Shown in pieces: positions 33,034 through 40,189 of a DNA stretch of 40,189 nucleotides. The notes under the pieces were generated by a model. It was not told where the DNA came from. It saw nothing but the letters and a program-made list of their open reading frames with translations, and made no database searches. The stretch's first letter is position 1; each line of letters begins with the position of its first letter. The translations under genes were made by a program, and so were the position numbers. This DNA comes from DASZZV01 sp035544835 (lineage in GTDB: Bacteria > Acidobacteriota > Thermoanaerobaculia > Gp7-AA8): positions 1 to 40,189 of the forward strand of contig DASZZV010000054.1 of NCBI GenBank assembly GCA_035544835.1, read 5' to 3'.

Positions 33034-34584
33034 ATGAGTCTCGATGTGGAACTCGAAGAGCTGGAGAGCCGGAAGCGCCAGAGTGAGCTCGGCGGCGGCG
33101 AGGATCGCATTGCGCGTCAGCACGCTGATGGGAAACTGACGGCGCGCGAACGGATGTCGCTGCTTTTCGACCCGGGCTCGTTTCAGGAGCTCGATCAACT
33201 GGTCGTGCATCGTTCCACCGATTTCGGGATGGAAACCCAGCGCGTGCCGGGCGATGGGGTCGTCACCGGTTACGGAACCATCGAGAGTCGCCTCGTTTAC
33301 GGTTTCGCGCAGGACTTCACCGTATTCGGCGGCTCCCTGAGCGAGACTCACGCCGCAAAAATCGTCAAGGTCATGGACATGGCCATGAAGAACGGTGCGC
33401 CGATCATCGGGCTCAACGACTCCGGCGGAGCGCGCATTCAGGAAGGCGTCGTGTCGCTTGGTGGTTACGCCGACATCTTTCTCCGCAATACCCTGGCCTC
33501 CGGCGTCGTGCCACAGATCTCGGCGATCATGGGACCGTGTGCCGGAGGTGCCGTCTACTCGCCGGCCATCACCGATTTCATTCTCATGGTCAAGAAAACC
33601 AGCTACATGTTCGTGACCGGACCTGATGTCATCAAGACCGTCACGCATGAAGAGGTCACCAAGGAGAAGCTCGGCGGGGCCATGACTCACAACCAGACCT
33701 CGGGCGTGGCGCACTTCGCCGCCGAATCGGATGAGGATTGCCTGGCCACGATTCGCGAGTTGATCGCCTACCTGCCCTCGAACAACATGGAAGATCCGCC
33801 GCGTATCCGTTCCACCGACGACATCAACAGGATCGATCCGGCGCTCGACACCATCATTCCCGAGAATCCGAATCAACCCTACGAGATCCGGGACATCATC
33901 AAGTCCATTGCCGACAATGGCGAGTTCCTCGAGGTGCACCAGCATTTCGCTCGTAACCTCGTGGTCGGCTTCGCCCGCTTCGACGGCTCCTCCGTCGGGA
34001 TCGTCGCCAATCAGCCGTCCTATCTGGCCGGCGTGCTCGATATCAATGCCTCGCGCAAAGGCGCGCGCTTCGTCCGCTTCTGTGATGCCTTCAACATACC
34101 CCTGCTGGTGCTGGAGGATGTTCCCGGATTCTTGCCGGGGACCGAACAGGAGTACGGCGGAATCATCATTCATGGGGCGAAGCTCTTGTTCGCGCTGGCC
34201 GAGGCGACGGTGCCGAAGATCACCGTGATTACGCGGAAGGCGTATGGCGGTGCCTATTGCGTCATGAACTCAAAGCACATTCGCGCCGACATGAACTTCG
34301 CCTATCCGACCGCGGAGATCGCCGTCATGGGCGCCGAAGGGGCGGTGAATATTCTGTACAAGCGCGAGATGGAAAAAGCCGATGACCCGGTCGCGGCGCG
34401 AGCGCAGAGGATCGACGAGTACAAGACCAAATTCGCCAATCCTTACATCGCCGCGGAGCGTGGATATGTCGACGAGATCATCGAGCCGCGCTTCACGCGG
34501 CGGAAGGTGATCACGACGCTGGCCATGCTGCGGAATAAGCGCGACAAGAATCCGCCGAAAAAGCACGGCAACATCCCGCTGTAA
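33034..34584 (+). CDS. pccB: Acyl-CoA (propionyl-CoA type) carboxylase, carboxyltransferase subunit
   Basis: A 516-residue biotin-dependent carboxyltransferase of the PCC-beta/methylmalonyl-CoA decarboxylase-alpha group, full length. Both crotonase-like halves are complete: the first has GLNDSGGARIQEGVVSLGGY and GPCAGGAVYSPAITDF (oxyanion hole); the second has EDVPGFLPGTEQEYGGIIIH and TRKAYGGAYCVMNSKH. It transfers carboxyl from biotin to propionyl-CoA or a similar acyl-CoA. No biotin carboxylase or biotin carrier gene adjoins; the partner must be elsewhere. AAGAGGTGCC precedes the ATG. A long inverted repeat follows the stop. Confidence 0.93.
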   Translation: MSLDVELEELESRKRQSELGGGEDRIARQHADGKLTARERMSLLFDPGSFQELDQLVVHRSTDFGMETQRVPGDGVVTGYGTIESRLVYGFAQDFTVFGGSLSETHAAKIVKVMDMAMKNGAPIIGLNDSGGARIQEGVVSLGGYADIFLRNTLASGVVPQISAIMGPCAGGAVYSPAITDFILMVKKTSYMFVTGPDVIKTVTHEEVTKEKLGGAMTHNQTSGVAHFAAESDEDCLATIRELIAYLPSNNMEDPPRIRSTDDINRIDPALDTIIPENPNQPYEIRDIIKSIADNGEFLEVHQHFARNLVVGFARFDGSSVGIVANQPSYLAGVLDINASRKGARFVRFCDAFNIPLLVLEDVPGFLPGTEQEYGGIIIHGAKLLFALAEATVPKITVITRKAYGGAYCVMNSKHIRADMNFAYPTAEIAVMGAEGAVNILYKREMEKADDPVAARAQRIDEYKTKFANPYIAAERGYVDEIIEPRFTRRKVITTLAMLRNKRDKNPPKKHGNIPL

Positions 34585-34609
34585 TTTGTTTTCCCCGTGG
34601 CGGTCCTTC

Positions 34610-34731
34610 TTGTGTGGCACAGGCACTCTTGCCTGTGTGCCGCGGCGTCGAGCCGTGGCGTTCCTGCCGGAATTCACAGAGAAGTCGGCCTCGACGGCCG
34701 ACACACAGGCAAGAGTGCCTGTGCCACACAA
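34610..34731. repeat. Perfect 30-bp inverted repeat between convergent genes
   Basis: Arm 34610-34639 begins TTGTGTGGCACAGG; arm 34702-34731 is its exact reverse complement. The 62-bp spacer contains a second hairpin (GTCGGCC / GGCCGAC). It occupies the gap between pccB and glgX, which converge, so it can act as a two-way terminator. A collapsed form TTGTGTG-CCACACAA is seen at about 22864-22878 ahead of the PhyH gene, suggesting a dispersed element. Confidence 0.85.
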
Positions 34732-34739
34732 AATGCCGA

Positions 34740-36893
34740 TCACGACACTCGCTCCAGTAGCACCAGCGACCGGGATGGTAGTTGAATCGTATCCCGCGCA
34801 GTCTGCTGGCGCGTCCCTTCGCCCGTCCTGCTGGCGGTGTTCAGAATCTCTTTCCACTGGCTGCCGAAGGTTTCCTCCGGAAGCACAAAGTCGATCCCTT
34901 CGTGATGGGCATTGAACAGCACCAGGAAACTGTCGTCACCAATCTTCTCGCCTCGCGAATCTGCAAAACGCATTGCCTCACCATTAAAGAAAACGCCCAG
35001 CGATTTGGCGAAGCCGATGTCCCAGTCCTCGTCGGTCATCTGCGTGCCGTCTGGTCGGAACCAGGCCACGTCGCTTACTTCTGTTCCACGGATTGGTCGT
35101 CCCAGGAACCACTGGCGGCGGCGAAAGACAGGATGATCGCGGCGTATGAAGAGCACTCTCCTTGTGAACTCCAGCAACTCCTCGTCCAGGTGTTCCCAGT
35201 CGAACCAGGAGATCTCATTGTCCTGGCAGTAGCCGTTGTTGTTTCCGCCCTGAGTGCGCGCGATCTCGTCCCCGCCGAGGAGCATCGGCACCCCTTGTGA
35301 CAAGAAGAGTGTCGCCAGCAGGTTTCGCTTCTGACGACCGCGCAACTCGTTCACCTGCGGGTCCTCAGTCGGCCCTTCGAGGCCGCAGTTCCAGGACCGG
35401 TTGTCGCTCTCGCCGTCGGTATTGTCCTCGCCGTTCGCTTCGTTGTGCTTCTCGTTGTACGAGACCAGATCGTTGAGCGTGAACCCATCGTGGGCGGTGA
35501 TGAAGTTGATGCTGGCGAAGGGCTTGCGCCCTGTAGTGGCATAGAGATCTGAGCTCCCGGTGAAGCGGTTGGCAAATTCACCGAGGGTCCGATGGGTTCC
35601 GCGCCAGTAGTCGCGAACCGTGTCGCGATACTTTCCGTTCCACTCCGACCACAGCGGTGGAAAGTTGCCGACCTGATATCCCCCCTCTCCAACATCCCAG
35701 GGCTCGGCGATCAGCTTGACCTGATTGACCACGGGGTCCTGCTGGATCAGGTCGAAGAAAGCCGAGAGACGATCGACGTCGTGAAGTTCACGGGCCAGCG
35801 TTGCGGCCAGATCGAACCGAAAGCCGTCCACGTGCATCTCGATGATCCAGTAGCGAAGCGAATCCATCACCAGTTGCAGCACATGGGGATTGCGCATGTT
35901 GAGCGTGTTCCCGGTGCCGGTGTAATCCATGTAGTAACGCTCGTTGCCAGGCATGAGCCGGTAGTAGGCGGCATTGTCGATTCCCCGGTATGACAGCGAC
36001 GGCCCGAGGTGATTGCCTTCCGCGGTGTGGTTGTAGACGACGTCGAGAATGATCTCGATCCCGTTCTCGTGGAGGGTCTTTACCATCTCTTTGAATTCCT
36101 GCACCTGCCCGCCGGCCTCGCCGGTCGCGGCGTACTCGTTGTGCGGCGCGAGATAGCAGGTGGAGTTGTAGCCCCAGTAGTTTCGAAGTCCGCGCTGTTC
36201 GAGCAGGGAATCGTGAATGAACTGATGGACGGGAAGAACCTCGACGGCCGTCACCCCGAGGCGTTTCAGATAGGCGATCGACGCAGGATGAGCTAACCCG
36301 GCGTAGGTGCCGCGCAGCGCCGGCGGTATTTCGGGATGCCGGGCCGTGAAACCCTTCACGTGCGTCTCGTAGATGACCGTCTCATGCCACGGAATCCGCG
36401 GAGCTTTGTCATTTCTCCAGTCGAAGAAGGGATTGATGACCACCGACTTCGGCATGAAGGGAGCGCTGTCCGCTTCGTTGCGGGAACCTTCGGCATCATT
36501 GAAGTGATATTGAAAAACTGCCTCGTTCCATTCGACTCTTCCCTCCACAGCCTTCGAGTAGGGATCCAGCAGGAGCTTGTTGGGATTGCAGCGCTCCCCC
36601 TGGGCCGGGTTCCACGGACCATAGACTCGAAAGCCGTAGCGTTGCCCTGGCGATATGTTGGGCAGGTATCCATGCCAGCTGAAGCCGTTCACTTCCGGCA
36701 GATCGACACGGTTCTCGTAGCCGTCTTCATCAAACAGGCAGAGCTCGATGCGCTCAGCCACCTCGGAGAAGATTGAGAAGTTGGTCCCATTCCCATCAAA
36801 CGTCGCCCCGAGCGGATAGCGTTCACCGGGCCAGACGCGAAGATTGTGCTGATGTCTGGGGTCCGTTTCTAAGTGTCTTCGTTCCTGACTCAT
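34740..36893 (-). CDS. glgX: Glycogen debranching enzyme GlgX
   Basis: A 717-residue isoamylase-type GH13 debranching enzyme that cuts alpha-1,6 branches of limit dextrins during glycogen use. The N-terminal CBM48-like module (YPLGATFDGNGTNFSIFSEV) is followed by the GH13 barrel with region I DVVYNHTAEGN, region II GFRFDLAATL (nucleophile Asp), region III LIAEPWDVG (acid Glu) and region IV FITAHDGF (Asp), then SYNEKHNEANGEDN, typical of GlgX. The ATG at 36893 has AAAGG six bases ahead. It is convergent with pccB and divergent from the HEAT gene. All catalytic residues are present. Confidence 0.96.
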   Translation of the reverse strand: MSQERRHLETDPRHQHNLRVWPGERYPLGATFDGNGTNFSIFSEVAERIELCLFDEDGYENRVDLPEVNGFSWHGYLPNISPGQRYGFRVYGPWNPAQGERCNPNKLLLDPYSKAVEGRVEWNEAVFQYHFNDAEGSRNEADSAPFMPKSVVINPFFDWRNDKAPRIPWHETVIYETHVKGFTARHPEIPPALRGTYAGLAHPASIAYLKRLGVTAVEVLPVHQFIHDSLLEQRGLRNYWGYNSTCYLAPHNEYAATGEAGGQVQEFKEMVKTLHENGIEIILDVVYNHTAEGNHLGPSLSYRGIDNAAYYRLMPGNERYYMDYTGTGNTLNMRNPHVLQLVMDSLRYWIIEMHVDGFRFDLAATLARELHDVDRLSAFFDLIQQDPVVNQVKLIAEPWDVGEGGYQVGNFPPLWSEWNGKYRDTVRDYWRGTHRTLGEFANRFTGSSDLYATTGRKPFASINFITAHDGFTLNDLVSYNEKHNEANGEDNTDGESDNRSWNCGLEGPTEDPQVNELRGRQKRNLLATLFLSQGVPMLLGGDEIARTQGGNNNGYCQDNEISWFDWEHLDEELLEFTRRVLFIRRDHPVFRRRQWFLGRPIRGTEVSDVAWFRPDGTQMTDEDWDIGFAKSLGVFFNGEAMRFADSRGEKIGDDSFLVLFNAHHEGIDFVLPEETFGSQWKEILNTASRTGEGTRQQTARDTIQLPSRSLVLLERVS

Positions 36894-36984
36894 TCCCTGC
36901 CTTTGCTTCCAGTGTGGAGATGCTCGAGAAAACGTAGCAATGCGCGAACCAGCGGGGACCGGCTGGGGCAGGGAAGTGTTATTC

Positions 36985-37122
36985 TTGAGTTGAGAATTGA
37001 GAAATAGAAAAAGCCACCTTACCTTCTTCTTGGACGGAGAGAAGGAAGAAAGCGGATGGCCGGTCTCTATTTCTCAATTCTCAATTCTCAATTCTCAATT
37101 CTCAATTCTCAATTCTCAATTG
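36985..37122. repeat. Heptamer array TTCTCAA with inverted arm
   Basis: Seven exact TTCTCAA heptads run from 37071 to 37119. An 18-bp word at 36990-37007 (TTGAGAATTGAGAAATAG) is the exact reverse complement of 37067-37084, separated by 59 bp. The array ends 9 bp before the ATG at 37131. If translation begins at ATG 37056 the heptads are translated in frame as SILNSQF repeats. Confidence 0.85.
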
Positions 37123-37130
37123 GTCTAACC

Positions 37131-39518
37131 ATGAAACACTTCCTGGATTTTCTGCAGGCGCTTCAGATCGCGATCAAGAACGCTCAGCTCTACGGACCTG
37201 AACATCCAAGGGTCCTCGAGGCGATGGAGACTTTGAGCGCCGCGGCGCCGGCCATTTTCGTGGGAGACCGTCTGCAGACGGTCGTCTCGCGTGGGAAGTT
37301 GTTTGTCGACGGAAAGCCGATCGCCACTCCGGCAGTGGCGGCCGCGGCGTACGTCCGTCTGCTCAACGAGAGAAAGATCAATGGGTTTACGTACATCAAG
37401 GAGTTGAGTCCGACCGATCTTCAGCAGCTGGTGAGAGTGCTCTCGCTCAAGCCCAACAAACTCGAGGAGCTCGGCGGTCCGGCTCAGATCATCAGCCAGG
37501 CCGGAGTTACAAACATTCGCGTCAGCCACGTGCGTTATGAAGAGCTGGTCGACGGCGAGGTGCTGATGCCCGCTCGTGCGGCAATGCTGGCAGCAATGCA
37601 GGAGTTTGGCGGCGCCGGGGCAGGGGGAGACGGTGGAATCGGTCCGGGGGGCGCTGGCCGCGGTGCGGGACCAGGTGCTGGTGCGGGACCTGGGGGCGGA
37701 GTGACTGGTACGGCCGAGGCGGAGAGCGATCAGGTGAAAGTCGTCATGACGCACACCATGGTCGACCGCTTTCTCTCGATGGCCCTCGGCAGCACCACCA
37801 TGGACAAAGGAACCTCCGACCCGGCCACCGCTCGTCGCTTTGCGGCACTGCTGAACGCCGGGCTGTCCCCGGCAAATCTCGGGGCGATGCCAGCCGCCGA
37901 AATTACCGCCGAGGGAGAGGTGGCCTTTCGAGAGCGATTGACGGACCTTTCTCCCGAGCAGCAATCGTCGATTCTGATGGGGTTGCCTGCCACGCCTGAG
38001 GGCGCGGTCAAGCAGATGGTCGACTCGTATGCACCGGAGCTTTTTGCAGAAGCGGTAACGAGCTACGCGGCAAGGGGGGTTGAGTCGAGCGGTGATTTCG
38101 CCGAGCTCACGGCCAACCTCTTCTCGTTTCTCTCGAACCGATCGCGGGGGCTCGAGCTGCTGCGCTCGAAGCTCGAGGACATGGGGATCGGCCGCGAGCA
38201 CATGAATGAACTCCTGGAACTGCTGGCCTGGGAAAGTCTGAGTCTCGAAGTCAAGATGACGCGCATCTTCGAAGGCTCGGTGATGTTCGATTTACCTTCG
38301 GAAAAGCTGCTGATCTTTCTTCAGGAACTGCTGGCCGTGGGACGTCACGACGACTTCAATCGCGTGCTCGAGCGCATGGGACCGGCGCTCTTCGTGGAGA
38401 ACTCGATCATCCGTGAGAAGGGCGCATACGACTTCGCTCGCATCAGTACGTGGGCGACGGCACCCGGTCTGTCGGCTCTCGCCGAGAACATGCTGGAAAA
38501 ACTTCTTCTGACTCACTTCCTGCGCGAATCGGATCACACCATTCACGCTCGAACGTGTGATGCGCTCGATGCCCTGCTCGGCCACTGGATTGTCTCCGGT
38601 CGAGTCGACCGGGCTTACGCCGATCTTCGTAAGCTCGAGGCGGCGGTATCGGCCGTGCAGGCTGCATTCCCCTGGAAGACCGAGGCTTTTCAGGCACTCC
38701 TGATGCGGCTGTGTGATGGCGATCGGATGCTGGCACTCATCAACCAGCTCTACGGGCATGATGCCGAAACGGTCGCGGCGCAATACCATCCTCTGCTGAT
38801 CTTCTTTGGTGACAAGGCCGCCAGCGCTTTGCTCGATGCGCTGGCGACTGAAGAGGATCGCTCCCACCGCGGTCGTCTCATTAAGGCCATCAAGGCCATA
38901 GGAAAACCGGCTCTCCAGTATCTGAAAAAAGCACTCGAGTCGTCCACATGGTACCTGGTGCGAAACGCCCTGAATCTGCTCGGCGATCTGGCGGCAGTCG
39001 ATCTCCTCGATGACGTCGCACAGCGGCTCAATCACTCCGACGCGCGCGTGAAGAGGGCAGCGGCGCGAGCGCTGGGGAAAATGCCGAGCATCCGGGCCGA
39101 GAAATTTCTCGCCGACGCGCTCGATCGCGCCGACCCGGAAACGCAGAGTGACATTTTGACCACCCTCAGTGCCCTGAAGGCCGAAGTGGCGGTACCAGCG
39201 ATCGTTGAGCTGACGCGAAAAAGGATCGGCGGCGACGACCGGTTGCGGATTCGGTCGGTCGATGCGCTCGGCCAGATCGGCTCGCCCCAGGCGGTGGCGC
39301 CGCTGTCGGACATTCTGAGGAAGCGGGGTCTGTTCAGCGCACAGATAACGCCGGAGTTGCGCCTGGCGGCTGCCAAGGCGCTGCTGTCGATCGGAACCAC
39401 AGAAGCGAGGACCATCGTCGGAAAGATGGTGGAGACGGAACCGCCCGGACAGACTCGGGACCAGCTGGCGCGCCTTCTGCGCGAAGTAGCGACCCCTCCC
39501 ACGGCATCTTCAGAGTGA
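37131..39518 (+). CDS. HEAT-repeat protein with Gly-rich linker
   Basis: 795 residues from ATG 37131 (MKHFLDFLQALQIAIKNAQL). An N-terminal globular domain (about 1-155) is followed by a Gly/Ala-rich linker (about 162-192), a helical middle, and C-terminal HEAT/PBS-lyase-type repeats from about residue 585 (LINQLY, KAIKAIGKPALQYLKKAL, DARVKRAAARALGKM, LRIRSVDALGQIGSPQAVAP). Likely a scaffold or protein-interaction factor; no partner is known. An alternative start at ATG 37056 has AAGGA 9 nt ahead and would add 25 residues encoded by the heptamer array; 37131 has no Shine-Dalgarno. The PilZ gene follows. Confidence 0.8.
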   Translation: MKHFLDFLQALQIAIKNAQLYGPEHPRVLEAMETLSAAAPAIFVGDRLQTVVSRGKLFVDGKPIATPAVAAAAYVRLLNERKINGFTYIKELSPTDLQQLVRVLSLKPNKLEELGGPAQIISQAGVTNIRVSHVRYEELVDGEVLMPARAAMLAAMQEFGGAGAGGDGGIGPGGAGRGAGPGAGAGPGGGVTGTAEAESDQVKVVMTHTMVDRFLSMALGSTTMDKGTSDPATARRFAALLNAGLSPANLGAMPAAEITAEGEVAFRERLTDLSPEQQSSILMGLPATPEGAVKQMVDSYAPELFAEAVTSYAARGVESSGDFAELTANLFSFLSNRSRGLELLRSKLEDMGIGREHMNELLELLAWESLSLEVKMTRIFEGSVMFDLPSEKLLIFLQELLAVGRHDDFNRVLERMGPALFVENSIIREKGAYDFARISTWATAPGLSALAENMLEKLLLTHFLRESDHTIHARTCDALDALLGHWIVSGRVDRAYADLRKLEAAVSAVQAAFPWKTEAFQALLMRLCDGDRMLALINQLYGHDAETVAAQYHPLLIFFGDKAASALLDALATEEDRSHRGRLIKAIKAIGKPALQYLKKALESSTWYLVRNALNLLGDLAAVDLLDDVAQRLNHSDARVKRAAARALGKMPSIRAEKFLADALDRADPETQSDILTTLSALKAEVAVPAIVELTRKRIGGDDRLRIRSVDALGQIGSPQAVAPLSDILRKRGLFSAQITPELRLAAAKALLSIGTTEARTIVGKMVETEPPGQTRDQLARLLREVATPPTASSE

Positions 39519-39534
39519 GTGTCTGGGCCGTTTG

Positions 39535-39576
39535 TTCATGACAGTTGATTCGACGTCATGAATTCTGCATTCTGAA
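39535..39576. repeat. Short inverted repeat plus two heptads
   Basis: TTCATGAC (39535-39542) and GTCATGAA (39555-39562) are exact inverted copies, followed by ATTCTGC ATTCTGA (39562-39575), two heptads of a fourth type. It may be a minimal form of the heptamer arrays. It sits just upstream of the PilZ gene. Confidence 0.4.
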
Positions 39577-39581
39577 GCGAC

Positions 39582-39962
39582 ATGACCCTTGCTTTCGACA
39601 AAAGAGGAATCCGCCGTCTACGCCTGAAGCGTCCCGCTGCTGGCTCTTTTTCTCTCTCGTCCATCTCCATCGTCAATCTCAGTTCTGTGGGTGCCGGGAT
39701 CGAGCACGTAATGGAGTTGACTCCGGGAAAGAGAGGTCGCCTCGAGTTCTTCTGGGGCGCGAACCGATTGACGCTCTCGTGCGAGATCGTACGAACGAAG
39801 ATCAAGAAAGGCAGTCCTCCCGGCGCCCCCATCTATACGACCGGCCTCGCCTTCTACGACGAGACCGAGACCGCCTTGACCACCTTACGCAAGCTCATCG
39901 GCGACGTGCTCGATAAACGCTCCGCGGAAGAACCATCCGGGAAGCACGTCTCGGAATTTTGA
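39582..39962 (+). CDS. PilZ domain protein (probable c-di-GMP receptor)
   Basis: A 126-residue single-domain protein. Both c-di-GMP binding signatures of PilZ are visible: RxxxR (R8-R12 in KRGIRRLR) and NxSxxG (N32-G37, NLSSVG). Strands follow (GRLEFFWGANRLTLSCEIVR, YTTGLAFYDETE). It is expected to bind cyclic di-GMP and act on motility, surface or export targets. Its neighbour, the HEAT-repeat protein, is on the same strand 63 bp upstream and might be a partner (inference). Confidence 0.85.
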   Translation: MTLAFDKRGIRRLRLKRPAAGSFSLSSISIVNLSSVGAGIEHVMELTPGKRGRLEFFWGANRLTLSCEIVRTKIKKGSPPGAPIYTTGLAFYDETETALTTLRKLIGDVLDKRSAEEPSGKHVSEF

Positions 39963-40011
39963 TTTCGCGTGCGAAGTCATCAGAGAGTCGTTGAAGCGCG
40001 AATAAACTGTT

Positions 40012-40024
40012 TGTCATCCCGAGC
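40012..40024. repeat. Inverted copy of the 13-bp extragenic repeat
   Basis: TGTCATCCCGAGC, the exact reverse complement of the words at 71-83 and 129-141. It lies just before the insertion-sequence end. Confidence 0.6.
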
Positions 40025-40055
40025 AGGCGGGCGGGTGGGAGGGGCGAGGGTACAG

Positions 40056-40189
40056 ACCGGGAACATAGGTAACACTTCGAACCGGGAACATAGGTAACAG
40101 TCAGCCGGAGCCGTAAAAGGGATCGAGGAGGTCTTCGATGCCTTGGGAGGCTACGAGCGTGAAAGATCAGAGGGTGCGGTTTGTCCGGG
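40056..40189 (+). mobile_element. Left end of an IS481-like insertion sequence
   Basis: ACCGGGAACATAGGTAACA occurs at 40056-40074 and again exactly at 40081-40099 (25-bp period), upstream of a transposase start. Such doubled terminal words are common at ends of this kind of element. The element continues beyond the window, so its other end and target duplication cannot be seen. Confidence 0.65.
40138..40189 (+). CDS. IS481-like transposase, N-terminal fragment cut by window edge
   Basis: ATG 40138 with AGGAGG six bases ahead starts MPWEATSVKDQRVRFV, which recalls the conserved N-terminus of IS481-family DDE transposases. Only 17 codons are in the window, so intactness is unknown. Confidence 0.6.
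   Translation, partial: MPWEATSVKDQRVRFVR

Noticed and set aside
33010..34173. 387-codon minus-strand frame opposite the carboxyltransferase
   Set aside because: The plus strand is an unambiguous conserved enzyme.
9080..37122. CRISPR array
   Set aside because: No array of 25-40-bp direct repeats with unique spacers exists; the tandem repeats are 7-bp units without spacers.

Overview
The window reads as chromosomal DNA of a GC-rich, two-membrane (TolC-bearing) free-living bacterium. The mix of large secreted beta-rich proteins, a FtsX-type ABC exporter, a propionyl-CoA carboxylase-type subunit, GlgX, PilZ and HEAT proteins would fit an Acidobacteriota-like soil or sediment organism. That placement is an inference with no marker gene behind it. 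Many intergenic gaps carry palindromic or short-period repeats.

Layout. 0.2-4 kb (minus): a translationally coupled trio of ABC ATPase, FtsX-type permease and tRNA methyltransferase TrmL. 4-4.8 kb: two small plus-strand ORFs around an (AG)14 microsatellite. 4.8-9 kb (minus): a giant secreted leucine-rich-repeat protein. 9.2-9.7 kb: a zinc-ribbon gene and a tRNA-Gln(CTG) with its own promoter. 9.7-13.3 kb: an accessory array behind tRNA-Gln, described below. 13.3-17.2 kb: two decayed zinc-ribbon genes, two more nucleotidyltransferase modules and a relic of another. 17.3-19 kb (minus): a large unrecognised protein. 19.3-21.6 kb: a secreted Asp-box protein. 21.7-24 kb: rsgA and a divergent PhyH-type dioxygenase. 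24-28.4 kb: a REPIN-like repeat cluster, then a tolC-emrB-emrA-type efflux operon. 28.6-32.4 kb: a stand-alone sensor-like protein, a CaiB/BaiF CoA-transferase and a secreted protein of unknown function. 32.7-40 kb: a DUF507-like gene, the carboxyltransferase, glgX (convergent), a HEAT-repeat protein and a PilZ protein. The right edge cuts into an IS481-like transposase.

Most interesting: (1) Downstream of tRNA-Gln, five degenerate copies of a site related to the tRNA 3' end separate single-gene or single-operon units: a frameshifted TIR/deoxyribosyltransferase-like gene, a VOC protein, a DUF2442 protein, vapBC, and a nucleotidyltransferase pair. Four of the sites lie 14-35 nt behind a stop codon. 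This looks like a tRNA-anchored array of attachment-site-bounded cassettes with no integrase in view. (2) At least three intergenic regions carry arrays with strict 7-bp period but unrelated sequence (ATTTCGA, TTCTCAA, AGCNNNN), each containing its own inverted copy; one array lies inside a possible translated leader and could change frame with copy number. (3) Three nucleotidyltransferase plus small-partner modules and the relic of another lie within 4.6 kb.
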